NCBI RefSeq assembly: GCF_017539065.1
Contig: NZ_JAFYHP010000026.1
Span: 1 to 64,000 of the forward strand
DNA length: 64,000 bases
Direction: 5' to 3'
Source: Methanobrevibacter sp.
GTDB lineage: Archaea; Methanobacteriota; Methanobacteria; Methanobacteriales; Methanobacteriaceae
Shown: positions 24,940 to 32,748 of the stretch, piece after piece
Position numbering within the stretch: the stretch's first letter is position 1
Layout: each line of letters begins with the position of its first letter
Program-made: the position numbers and the translations under genes
The notes under the pieces: model-generated
The model's database searches: none
The model's input: only the letters and a program-made list of their open reading frames with translations
Told to the model about the DNA's origin: nothing

Positions 24940-25104
24940 ATGAAATGTCCATATTGTGAAAGAGAATTGGTCAAAGTATTTCACGGAGAGCCTGGTGATG
25001 AACTCGCCGAAGAATCCTTGGAAAATACTGTGATAATTGGAAACTGCTGTGAAAGCGAATACAATTATTATTGTGAAAACTGTGATGAATTCTATCAGTT
25101 TTAA
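24940..25104 (+). CDS. 54-aa zinc-ribbon protein
   Basis: 54 aa, starting MKCPYCEREL. Cysteine pairs CPYC (3-6), CC (36-37) and CENC (45-48) form a probable zinc ribbon; the middle is acidic. No ribosome site precedes the ATG, and TATA-like sequence lies about 25 bases upstream, so a leaderless transcript is likely. Not conserved in any family I can name. Confidence 0.6.
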   Translation: MKCPYCERELVKVFHGEPGDELAEESLENTVIIGNCCESEYNYYCENCDEFYQF

Positions 25105-25165
25105 AAAAAAAAAAGAAAAGAGACCTTATTATAATATAATAAGGTTTATTTAATTGCACTTGCTT

Positions 25166-25378
25166 CTAGTCTGCTGTAATATATGCATCATAAGCAGCGT
25201 AAATAGCAATAAACAAATTAATTATGTATACAACCCATGATCTAAAGATCCATGATGCAATAATTCCCATAATTAACGCAAGTACGAACAATATTATACC
25301 TTTTTTAATATCACCATTTATAGCTTGACCTAATCCTGGGATAATGAAAGATAATATAGCTGAGATTATAGGTATCAT
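25166..25378 (-). CDS. small TM2-like membrane protein
   Basis: 70 aa, with GGAGGG upstream. Two to three hydrophobic segments with the IIPGLGQAINGDIKKG turn typical of small TM2/DUF5683-like membrane proteins, ending AYDAYITAD. Function unknown. It stands alone between the zinc ribbon and the next hypothetical gene. Confidence 0.65.
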   Translation of the reverse strand: MIPIISAILSFIIPGLGQAINGDIKKGIILFVLALIMGIIASWIFRSWVVYIINLFIAIYAAYDAYITAD

Positions 25379-25513
25379 ACTTTCCCTCCATCATTTTTAA
25401 GGCAATATGCCAAACATTATTATTCACTCTATTAAATAATAATTAATATTAAGTTTATATTTCTTTTATATAAATATTTGCTTATTTTTTAATAATTCAG
25501 CGAAAAAAAATTG

Positions 25514-25975
25514 TTATAATCCTAAAATGTCCTTATCAGGATTTGAATTTTTAAACAAGTTAATTTTTACATCTCTTTTCCATGTGAATTTCAAAAGACC
25601 CTCATGAACCAATTTTAAATCGTCATCTGAGAAATCTTCCAGATAATAGATTTTTCCCCTTTCGCCAACATTCACTAAGAATCTTATAAGATGCCTGTAC
25701 ACCATCACTGAATGAGGCTTATAGACTACAATATCATCTGTGATGTATTCAATCAACTGCTCCATTTCAAAAACATCGGGAGTCATGACTTCGACATCAC
25801 ATGTTGGGAATTTTTCACGAATTATTGCCTCATAATCCACATCATCACCACTAATAGATTTCAATATAATAAATATTAAAATTAATGGAATGAAAATTCG
25901 AGGATTGAAAAAACAATAACAATCTATAAAAACTGTTTTAACTTCGTAAAATTGATTTATTTTACAACTTACCAA
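25514..25975 (-). CDS. hypothetical protein with N-terminal membrane segment
   Basis: Up to 153 aa; the start is unclear because the frame opens with TTG and no good ribosome site, and the first in-frame ATG lies well inside. A hydrophobic stretch (FIPLILIFIIL, about 28-38) precedes a soluble domain with VEVMTPDVFEMEQLIEYI and a final DILGL. No family recognised. The promoter element at 25946-25968 overlaps the 5' end of this frame, which argues for a later true start. Confidence 0.4.
   Translation of the reverse strand: MVSCKINQFYEVKTVFIDCYCFFNPRIFIPLILIFIILKSISGDDVDYEAIIREKFPTCDVEVMTPDVFEMEQLIEYITDDIVVYKPHSVMVYRHLIRFLVNVGERGKIYYLEDFSDDDLKLVHEGLLKFTWKRDVKINLFKNSNPDKDILGL
25946..25968 (+). 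promoter_or_regulatory. promoter element GTAAAATTG-N6-TTTACAAC, copy 2
   Basis: GTAAAATTG (25946-25954), six bases, TTTACAAC (25961-25968), then 7 bases to a TATA-like TTTATAAAA (25976-25984), upstream of the gene at 26033. Seventeen of seventeen defined bases match copy 1, in the same orientation to the gene. Confidence 0.6.
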
Positions 25976-26032
25976 TTTATAAAAGATAAGAATGTATATA
26001 GAAAATGCAAATTAAATTACGAAGGTTAAAAT

Positions 26033-26560
26033 ATGAATAAAAAGGATTTTGATATAAGAGCTAAAATCATTAAAGAAACGTTCAAGGACAACCGCCCCAT
26101 AAAATGTGAAACCCCTGAAGATGAAAGAAAGCTTGATGAAAATGTTCACCCCGGAGGAGACATTTTCACAACCGAAGATGGAGAATTCATAGATTTTGAA
26201 CTGCAGCTAAACGATTTTAATGAGGAAGAACTTACAAAGTATATCGAATTTGCTGAAAACCTTTATGAAAAGCACCAAAAGCACGTCTCTGTTTACTTGC
26301 TATGTCCTAAAAATATCAGTGTCAGTGTCAGGGAATGTACAATAAAATCAGAATCAGACTTCACAATAAAATTGGCATGTTCACAAGAAGACCCCTGCCA
26401 TATAATCCTTAATGGAATTAAAAATAAGCTTAAAAATAAGGAAATGCTTGATGGGGATGATTTGCACGCTCTTGCAATGCTTCCAATAATGTGCGATAGA
26501 AAGGACAGGAACTACTTTAGATTGGAATACTTGAAGATAATTAATAGATACTTCTATTGA
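26033..26560 (+). CDS. PD-(D/E)XK / Rpn-like nuclease-type protein
   Basis: 175 aa. A GGDIFTTEDGEFIDFELQL segment (about 41-60) followed by strands and helices resembles the Asp/Glu-x-Gln core of Rpn (PDDEXK) family proteins, where the acidic pair and the E-x-Q motif bind metal. The C-terminal LHALAMLPIMC helix also fits Rpn-type proteins. GAAGGTTAAA precedes the ATG. It shares its promoter element with the split ATPase gene at 24.5 kb. Nuclease assignment is tentative. Confidence 0.5.
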   Translation: MNKKDFDIRAKIIKETFKDNRPIKCETPEDERKLDENVHPGGDIFTTEDGEFIDFELQLNDFNEEELTKYIEFAENLYEKHQKHVSVYLLCPKNISVSVRECTIKSESDFTIKLACSQEDPCHIILNGIKNKLKNKEMLDGDDLHALAMLPIMCDRKDRNYFRLEYLKIINRYFY

Positions 26561-27577
26561 TTATTTATTCCATTTTAAAATAGTTTTACCGAAGTTTGAG
26601 TTATTGTCTATATCGAATGCTTCCTTCAAATCATTTAAAGTGGTTATTTCACAAACATTGGTCACTAGCTTTTCCAGATACTCAAATAGCTGAGGGTTTT
26701 GTTTGAGGGTTTCAACGACTCCAATAAAGTCTTCCCTTTCGGACCTGCTGTTTCCCTGAACAGTCAATCCTTTCTCTAAAACCATTCTTGTATTGATTGG
26801 TATCGGATATTCGCTTACACCAAATAAGCTTATTACACCTTGCGGATTGATTAAATCAATAATCTGTTCAATAGCTGACTGGGAAGCGCTGGAACCTACG
26901 CATTCGAAAGCATGGTCTATTGTCAGGTCATCGGGGACATTATGTATTTGATAATTTCCGTCTGCAAATGAAAACAAGTTCAAGTTTTCAAGATGTTTCC
27001 CAAAAACAATTACTTTTGAATCCGGAAACCTCTCCTTTAGAAACAGTGCTGTAATGAATCCTAAGTTTCCATCTCCCCAAACGCCCAAAGTATCCTTTGG
27101 AGTTATTGCAAGTTCTGAAAACTTAGTTATTCCCTGATAAGCCACAGTAATCAATTCTATAAATGCTGAAACAGCAGGATTAAATCCATCAGGAAGCCTG
27201 ACAACACGGCTGGATTCCAATTTAATCAAATCTGAGGTGAATCCGTCGAATCCACTACCTCTAAATTTTGAATTGTAGGAATAATTGGCTCTGCAGACAT
27301 CTTCCCCCAGAGGAGTATTTGGAATCATTACTACTATGTCTCCCGGCCCGAATTCCCCTGAAGCATCATGGACAACCTCACCTATTCCTTCATGGATCAA
27401 TGCCATAGGCAGCTTTTCCTCTAAAACTTCAGCAGGCCTGGAACCCTGATAGTATCTTTGATCCGCCTGGCAAATTGAAAGATATGTCGGCCTTACAACC
27501 ACTCCGTCAAGTTCAATTTCATCTATTGCCTCCTCAAAGAATTTTGGGGCCTTAAGTCTGTATACAATATTAATCAT
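26561..27577 (-). CDS. TarJ-like ribulose-5-phosphate reductase (zinc alcohol dehydrogenase fold)
   Basis: 338 aa from the ATG at 27577, with GAGG six bases upstream. Medium-chain dehydrogenase layout: an N-terminal GroES-like catalytic domain (STLSICQADQRYY-type cysteine, HEGIGEV histidine/glutamate), then a Rossmann domain with GVWGDGNLG. TarJ reduces D-ribulose 5-phosphate to D-ribitol 5-phosphate. The partner cytidylyltransferase gene overlaps its start by 8 bases, the same pairing as bacterial tarI-tarJ. The product would be CDP-ribitol for a surface polymer. Confidence 0.75.
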   Translation of the reverse strand: MINIVYRLKAPKFFEEAIDEIELDGVVVRPTYLSICQADQRYYQGSRPAEVLEEKLPMALIHEGIGEVVHDASGEFGPGDIVVMIPNTPLGEDVCRANYSYNSKFRGSGFDGFTSDLIKLESSRVVRLPDGFNPAVSAFIELITVAYQGITKFSELAITPKDTLGVWGDGNLGFITALFLKERFPDSKVIVFGKHLENLNLFSFADGNYQIHNVPDDLTIDHAFECVGSSASQSAIEQIIDLINPQGVISLFGVSEYPIPINTRMVLEKGLTVQGNSRSEREDFIGVVETLKQNPQLFEYLEKLVTNVCEITTLNDLKEAFDIDNNSNFGKTILKWNK

Positions 27578-28280
27578 TTGAATCCTCAAGAATTGTATTT
27601 GCTAATCTTAAATCATAAGGGTATGTAATTTTGATATTTGTGACCTCGCCCATAACCAGATGAACATCCTCATCCTTAAGTGTGAATATCTTGCATGCAT
27701 CGGTCAGTATATTGGCTTCCTCTTCTGTTAGACTGTTAATCAAATTGAAAAGTTTCCTTACATTGAAGCTCTGTGGAGTTTGGCCTTGGTAATAATAATC
27801 CCTTACTGGAATGCTTTGTATAGTTTCACCGTTTATGCTCTCAACGATAGTGTCAGTTGCCGGAACAACAGTATCACATGCCCCATATTTTCTTGCAGCA
27901 TCAATATTGTCTTTAATTATCCTATGGGTGACGAATGGACGAACTGAATCATGTGTGATGATTATGGAATCGTCATCTATTCCAAAATTCTCTTCAATGT
28001 ATTTCATGCTGTTCATTAAGGTATCGTTTCTAGTTTCTCCACCTTCAATAACAATGATGTTTTCACTATCTCCAATGTAGTCATTAATTAACTTATTAGT
28101 ATGTGTTATAAAATTTTTAGGTGTTAAAACAATGATCTTATCGATATTTTCATTAATTACGAATTTTTCGATTGTATGGACAATAACAGGCTTGTTGCCT
28201 AAGGTTAAAAATTGTTTAGGAGTATCTGTACCTCCCATTCTTGAACCAATTCCCCCTGCCAATATTGCTGCAAAAATCAT
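27570..28280 (-). CDS. TarI-like D-ribitol-5-phosphate cytidylyltransferase
   Basis: 236 aa. The IspD/TarI fold is shown by AAILAGGIGSRMGG and KQFLTLGNKPV at the start, the HDSVRPF motif near residue 111 and the QTPQSFN segment. Archaea make isoprenoids by mevalonate and do not need IspD, and the neighbour is TarJ-like, so CDP-ribitol synthesis is the better reading. The start lies 5 bases after the stop of a methyltransferase gene, so an operon of methyltransferase, tarI and tarJ is likely. Confidence 0.78.
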   Translation of the reverse strand: MIFAAILAGGIGSRMGGTDTPKQFLTLGNKPVIVHTIEKFVINENIDKIIVLTPKNFITHTNKLINDYIGDSENIIVIEGGETRNDTLMNSMKYIEENFGIDDDSIIITHDSVRPFVTHRIIKDNIDAARKYGACDTVVPATDTIVESINGETIQSIPVRDYYYQGQTPQSFNVRKLFNLINSLTEEEANILTDACKIFTLKDEDVHLVMGEVTNIKITYPYDLRLANTILEDSND

Positions 28281-28285
28281 CTAAA

Positions 28286-28873
28286 TTACTCCTTTTCAAA
28301 TATAATTAAATAGTGAGACTTGGTTTCACCAATATCACTACCAATGTCCACTGTTAAATAAGTCTTTTTAAGACCATAATCATTAAATATTTTTTCCAGT
28401 TCAATGTGTGAAATTCTAACATCAATTGGAGGTCCGAATGTCATTTCAATTGGTTTGAATTCCATTATGGCTATTTTACCATCTGATTTAATAATCCTTT
28501 TTAATTCGTTGATAACATCTTCCCTTTGACCTGATTCCTTAAATCCGTGGAAAACATTGAGCATGAGAACAACATCCACAGATTCATCATCAACCCCCTG
28601 AATGGTTTTAGTAATATCTGCTTCAACAGGTATAAGATTATCAATATCATTCTCGTCTACAAAACTTTTCAACTCAATGATGGATTCTGAATATAAATCA
28701 ACTGCATAAACCTTACCTTCCGGGAGATATTTTTCAATAGCTTTTTTAGAAATATAACCGTCACCGCATCCGGCATCCAAAAAAGTCTCATTACCGTTAA
28801 GATTCAATTCAGATAATATTTCATCTGAATCAAGGAATTTTGCACTTGATTTTCCATGATGTTTATGTTCCAT
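28286..28873 (-). CDS. class I SAM methyltransferase, tandem copy 1
   Basis: 195 aa from the ATG at 28873 (a second in-frame ATG nine bases upstream). DAGCGDGYISKKAIE as SAM loop, AVDLYSES as motif II, VDVVLMLNVFHGF as motif III, KIAIMEF as motif IV. It resembles small-molecule methyltransferases of the UbiE/arsenite type, but no metal-binding cysteines are seen. Its closest relative in the window is the next gene upstream at 28969-29571; the two are a tandem duplication. Confidence 0.75.
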   Translation of the reverse strand: MEHKHHGKSSAKFLDSDEILSELNLNGNETFLDAGCGDGYISKKAIEKYLPEGKVYAVDLYSESIIELKSFVDENDIDNLIPVEADITKTIQGVDDESVDVVLMLNVFHGFKESGQREDVINELKRIIKSDGKIAIMEFKPIEMTFGPPIDVRISHIELEKIFNDYGLKKTYLTVDIGSDIGETKSHYLIIFEKE

Positions 28874-28968
28874 TTTATACACCTTAGATTATAATCTTTA
28901 AAAAATAGTATATAATAATTTTCAAAAAAAAAAGTTTTAGAGAGTTTAAAACTCCCAATTAAAAAAAG

Positions 28969-29571
28969 TTATTCTTTTTCAAACATGATTAAATAGTGAG
29001 ATTTACCTTCAGGAATATCTTCACCAATTTCCTCATTTAAATAAGTCATTTTAAGACCATGGCTTGCAAAAAGTTTTTCTAAATCTTCAGGTGAAGATCT
29101 CATTTGGGTTGGAGGTCCTTTTGGAACATCCCACGCTTTGTAATCCATAATGGCAATTTTTCCATCTTTTTTGATTATTCTGGCAAGTTCATCAACCGCT
29201 TCATCAAGTTTTCTTGATGCTTTAAAACCATGGAAAACATTAACAAGCAACACCACATCAATCGATTCGTCATCTACTCCAGGAATCCCTTCAGTAATGT
29301 CAGCTTCAATGTTTGTCAAATTTTCAATATTATTTTCTTTCTTATAAGTTTCCATATCTTCAATTGAAGCATCATAAACGTCTACTGCATAAACATGACC
29401 TTCAGGAAGATATTCCTCAATTACTTTTATTGCAATGTGGCCATCACCACAACCTGCATCCATAAAAGTCTCATTTCCCTTTAAGTCCAACTCTTTTATA
29501 ATTTCATCAGAATCAAGGAAAAATGCACTAGAAAATCCATGAGCTCTGTGTCCGTTTTCGGGCATCATCAT
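28969..29571 (-). CDS. class I SAM methyltransferase, tandem copy 2
   Basis: 200 aa from the ATG at 29571, after AGGTGATA. The same motifs as its neighbour: DAGCGDGHIAIKVIEE, AVDVYDAS, VDVVLLVNVFHGF, KIAIMDY. The pair shares the GHxxHG/S-x-FLDSDEI opening and the final KSHYLIIFEKE/KSHYLIMFEKE. The gap to the downstream copy is 95 bases. Substrate unknown. Confidence 0.75.
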   Translation of the reverse strand: MMMPENGHRAHGFSSAFFLDSDEIIKELDLKGNETFMDAGCGDGHIAIKVIEEYLPEGHVYAVDVYDASIEDMETYKKENNIENLTNIEADITEGIPGVDDESIDVVLLVNVFHGFKASRKLDEAVDELARIIKKDGKIAIMDYKAWDVPKGPPTQMRSSPEDLEKLFASHGLKMTYLNEEIGEDIPEGKSHYLIMFEKE

Positions 29572-29685
29572 ATTATCACCTATGATAATAATATTTAAAA
29601 AATAGTATATAATTATTGTCAATGTGAAAATTAGTAAATAACAGTTAAAAATAGTTAAAAATAATAAAAAAAAGATATAAGAGGA

Positions 29686-29790
29686 TTATTTTTTCCAGGT
29701 TTGTTTTACTCCTCTTCCTCTTTTACTACCAGGTTTAGTATAACTTCTTTTTTGTCTAGTTCTTCTGTTAGTTCCTTTAACTTTTGCCAT
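29686..29790 (-). CDS. 34-aa highly basic protein
   Basis: 34 aa with GGAGGG six bases before the ATG, one of the best ribosome sites in the window. Fourteen of 34 residues are Lys or Arg and none is acidic; it begins MAKVKGTNRRTRQK and ends KQTWKK. Composition and length suggest a nucleic-acid or ribosome-associated peptide. It is read from its own promoter region between the methyltransferase pair and argJ. No family recognised. Confidence 0.7.
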   Translation of the reverse strand: MAKVKGTNRRTRQKRSYTKPGSKRGRGVKQTWKK

Positions 29791-29880
29791 ATCTTACCCT
29801 CCTTAAAATTTATCATTACAAAATTAGAATTAAATCTATAACAAAAAAATATTTGTTTTTAAGATATTTAAAGCTTTTCT

Positions 29881-31104
29881 TTAAGTGGTGTATTCTGCAT
29901 TAATTTTAACATAATCATATGTTAAATCACAACCCCAAGCAGTAGCCTCGCCATCACCTAAATACATATCAATATTTACTGAGATATTTTTTGACTGCAT
30001 AATCTTTTCAGCTCTTTCAAGATAAGGAGTGTCTTCAAATGCTAAAATTTCCCCTTTTTTAACAAGATCAACATCATCTACATCATCTGCAATAGATATT
30101 GTTACAATATCCGGATTCAAATCACATCCGGAGTATCCTATTGCTGAGACAATTCTTCCCCAATTAGGATCTCCTCCGAATACTGCTGATTTAAATAAAC
30201 TTGAAGATATTATGGATTTTGCTGCAAGACGTGCATCTTCATCATTTTTTGCACCACACACATTTGCTTCAATAAATTTGGTGGCACCTTCACCATCACG
30301 GGCCATTTTCTTAGCCAAATCAATGCATAAATAATTTAAAGCATCTTGGAAGTTTGAATCGATTTCACCATCTTTTATGACATTTACCCCTGAGGCACCA
30401 TTTGCCATCATTAAACATGTATCATTTGTACTTTCATCCCCATCAACGACAATCATGTTAAAACTGATATCAGCAGATGCCTTTAATGCTTTTTTAATCT
30501 CATCTGATGGAATAATGGCATCAGTTACAATAAATGACAACATTGTCCCCATATTAGGAGCAATCATTCCACTACCTTTAGTGATTCCTGCAATTCTTAC
30601 AGTCTCGCCATTAGTTAATGTAACTTCAACAGCACATTCTTTTGGAAATGTATCAGTTGTCATTATGGCCTTTGCAGCTGCAAGGGAATTTTCAGGACTA
30701 TTGCCCAATTTAGATAAAGATTCAAATGCAACTTTGGAAATAATGTCGATTGGCATTTCACGACCAATAACTCCGGTTGATGAAATAGCTATCTCATCCT
30801 TTGGCAATTTTAAATCATTGGATACTAATTCCACTAAGGTTTCACAATCTTTAAATCCTTGTTGGCCAGTAAAACAATTAGCATTCCCGCTATTTACAAA
30901 AACTGCGGAAACGATTCCTTTTTTTAAAACATTTTTTGTATACTTAACAGGAGCGGCAACTACTTTATTTGAAGTGAAAACCGCTGAAGCACTACTGTTA
31001 GGACAAACAATAATGCTAACACCATATTTTCCTTCGCGAGCTCCGGATACTTTTAGATTTTCAATTACTGAAAATCCTCCATCAAGTTCTTTAATATAAT
31101 TCAT
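29881..31104 (-). CDS. argJ: glutamate N-acetyltransferase / amino-acid acetyltransferase
   Basis: 407 aa from the ATG at 31104 (a GTG nine bases upstream is possible). ArgJ is a self-cleaving Ntn-type enzyme; the cleavage/nucleophile segment IMTTDTFPKE lies near residue 150 and the AGITKGSGMIAPNMGTML motif near 175. It moves the acetyl group from N-acetylornithine to glutamate, closing the cyclic arginine pathway with argB at 19.7 kb. It follows the small basic membrane protein by 14 bases. Confidence 0.93.
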   Translation of the reverse strand: MNYIKELDGGFSVIENLKVSGAREGKYGVSIIVCPNSSASAVFTSNKVVAAPVKYTKNVLKKGIVSAVFVNSGNANCFTGQQGFKDCETLVELVSNDLKLPKDEIAISSTGVIGREMPIDIISKVAFESLSKLGNSPENSLAAAKAIMTTDTFPKECAVEVTLTNGETVRIAGITKGSGMIAPNMGTMLSFIVTDAIIPSDEIKKALKASADISFNMIVVDGDESTNDTCLMMANGASGVNVIKDGEIDSNFQDALNYLCIDLAKKMARDGEGATKFIEANVCGAKNDEDARLAAKSIISSSLFKSAVFGGDPNWGRIVSAIGYSGCDLNPDIVTISIADDVDDVDLVKKGEILAFEDTPYLERAEKIMQSKNISVNIDMYLGDGEATAWGCDLTYDYVKINAEYTT

Positions 31105-31118
31105 AAAAATCACAGAAA

Positions 31119-31523
31119 TTATTCTTCAACCGTCTGATATTCTATCTCTGTCAGTGTAGACGTATTTTCATTATAATCGACACGATCAACATCGGCATCG
31201 AATAAATAAACATCATCAGTCTGGTTTACATTGCTGGTCATTTCTTTGGTAACATTTTCATAATGGGGTCCATCATCACTACCATCACTCAAACTTAATG
31301 AAACGCCAATTCCGGCACCAATAACAAATGCAATTAATGCAATAATCATTATGAAAACAAGAGACTTATTAGCTTTTCTTTTTGGTTTATTTCTCTTATT
31401 TATAGGGGGCCTTTTTGGTTGGGCGAATTTACGAGTATTATTTCTTCTCCTTCTTCTTCTAGAATTTTTTTGTTGACCGTTTCCAGGTCGCAATACTCGT
31501 TTATCGTCTTTTTTTCGTCTCAT
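31119..31523 (-). CDS. single-pass membrane protein with extremely basic N-terminus
   Basis: 134 aa. Residues 1-52 hold more than 20 Arg/Lys (RRKKDDKR, SRRRRRR, PKRPP, KPKRKAN); one transmembrane helix follows (about 54-76), then an acidic extracytoplasmic tail rich in Asp, Thr and Glu. This is the charge layout of an anchor binding nucleic acid or phospholipid inside and cations or wall outside. It lies 22 bases after the palm-domain gene and 14 before argJ on the same strand. Family unknown. Confidence 0.6.
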   Translation of the reverse strand: MRRKKDDKRVLRPGNGQQKNSRRRRRRNNTRKFAQPKRPPINKRNKPKRKANKSLVFIMIIALIAFVIGAGIGVSLSLSDGSDDGPHYENVTKEMTSNVNQTDDVYLFDADVDRVDYNENTSTLTEIEYQTVEE

Positions 31524-31545
31524 ATTATCTTTATTCTGATTTATT

Positions 31546-32748
31546 TTAAGAAACTAATGCATATACAAGAGCTAAAATTACCCCAATGAAGCTGAATATT
31601 CCTAATCCTAAAATTGACATTAAATAAGCAAATAAAAATACAAAAATGAACACACCAATTAATTTAGGTTTTTCATTTTCAACTAAGTTAATCAATGTCC
31701 TTGTGAATTCAGACGGAATATTATAAGCATATAATCCATTAGCTAATTCGAAAACAACTAATGACAATGGAGCCGCAGACTCTAAATCATCAACTATTTG
31801 AGCTCTTTCACCTGCTTCACGCCTACTTCTTCCAATACCTGCTCTTATTTTTGCACCATTGTCCAATGCAAACCAAGCAGCATCGAGTCCTGCACGAATT
31901 GCTAAGTCTTTTGATGGGAATCTTGCAATAAAATCGTCTCCACCTTCTCTGTAACCTTCTAATTCGCCGTCACACTCAGTTTCAATGAAATTTTTGATTG
32001 CAGTCATTAAATCAACAAGTTGAGTTCTGCCGTTTTTATTGATAAATTTAGTAGAATCAATCAAATCAATGAATAAGTAATTTTCTAAATCAACAGGCCT
32101 TGATTCTTGAAGCAAAAATGGTGAATCAAATACTAATGCATATTCCCCACCAAGTTTAGTGAATGAAATACCTGGAAAACTACCTATATTTTGAGTATAA
32201 TGAATTGCCCGTTCGATTGCAGCCGCACCAGTCATTCCAACAGCAGATGTGACTTGCATTCCTTCAGACAAACCTATTCCGATTAATTCAATAGCGACAC
32301 GTATAGCATCATTCTTACTTAACATTTTTGCAACAAGTTCTGTTGCTGTTTTTTCCACAATCTCCCCTTTTTCATTTTGAATGATTTTAACAAATATATC
32401 AATCAAACGGGAAGGATGCTGAATTTCTAGGTAAAGATAACGGTCACTACCCATTATAATATTGCTTACTAAAGCATATTCTTCTATTTTATTTTCCGCA
32501 GGTTTTAGTTCATGGAAAGTATAATCTTTCGGGAGATTTTCTGCACCCACGTCACGGATTAGATTTTTTAAAATTGTATCTGAAGTTATTTCTGCTTTTT
32601 CAATTTCAAAGAGAATAGTTTGAGTGTAATTGAATAATTCTACATACTCTGTCTCTAAAGAGTTTGTTGGAAAAAATTTAGTTCCAACAGCAATGGGTTT
32701 AAGCTTAGTTGTAAACTTAATAAAAGACTTAGTTAGACTATTAGCCAT
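31546..32748 (-). CDS. membrane-anchored palm / GTP-cyclohydrolase-III-like domain protein
   Basis: 400 aa. Residues about 222-320 read as a GGDEF-type palm: LFIDLIDSTKF with Asp228 and Asp231, EGGDDF at 268-273, and AGIGRSRREAGERA at 303-316, close to the AGIG-IGRTAEDA stretch of archaeal GTP cyclohydrolase III. Two transmembrane helices fill 364-400. The N-terminal 200 residues may be a worn first palm or a sensor. The start overlaps the RNase gene by 8 bases. Nucleotide cyclisation or GTP opening is an inference from motif only; this is not a standard diguanylate cyclase. Confidence 0.6.
   Translation of the reverse strand: MANSLTKSFIKFTTKLKPIAVGTKFFPTNSLETEYVELFNYTQTILFEIEKAEITSDTILKNLIRDVGAENLPKDYTFHELKPAENKIEEYALVSNIIMGSDRYLYLEIQHPSRLIDIFVKIIQNEKGEIVEKTATELVAKMLSKNDAIRVAIELIGIGLSEGMQVTSAVGMTGAAAIERAIHYTQNIGSFPGISFTKLGGEYALVFDSPFLLQESRPVDLENYLFIDLIDSTKFINKNGRTQLVDLMTAIKNFIETECDGELEGYREGGDDFIARFPSKDLAIRAGLDAAWFALDNGAKIRAGIGRSRREAGERAQIVDDLESAAPLSLVVFELANGLYAYNIPSEFTRTLINLVENEKPKLIGVFIFVFLFAYLMSILGLGIFSFIGVILALVYALVS

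Noticed and set aside
27570-28280. IspD of the non-mevalonate isoprenoid pathway
   Set aside because: Archaea use mevalonate, and the neighbouring dehydrogenase makes TarI the better call.
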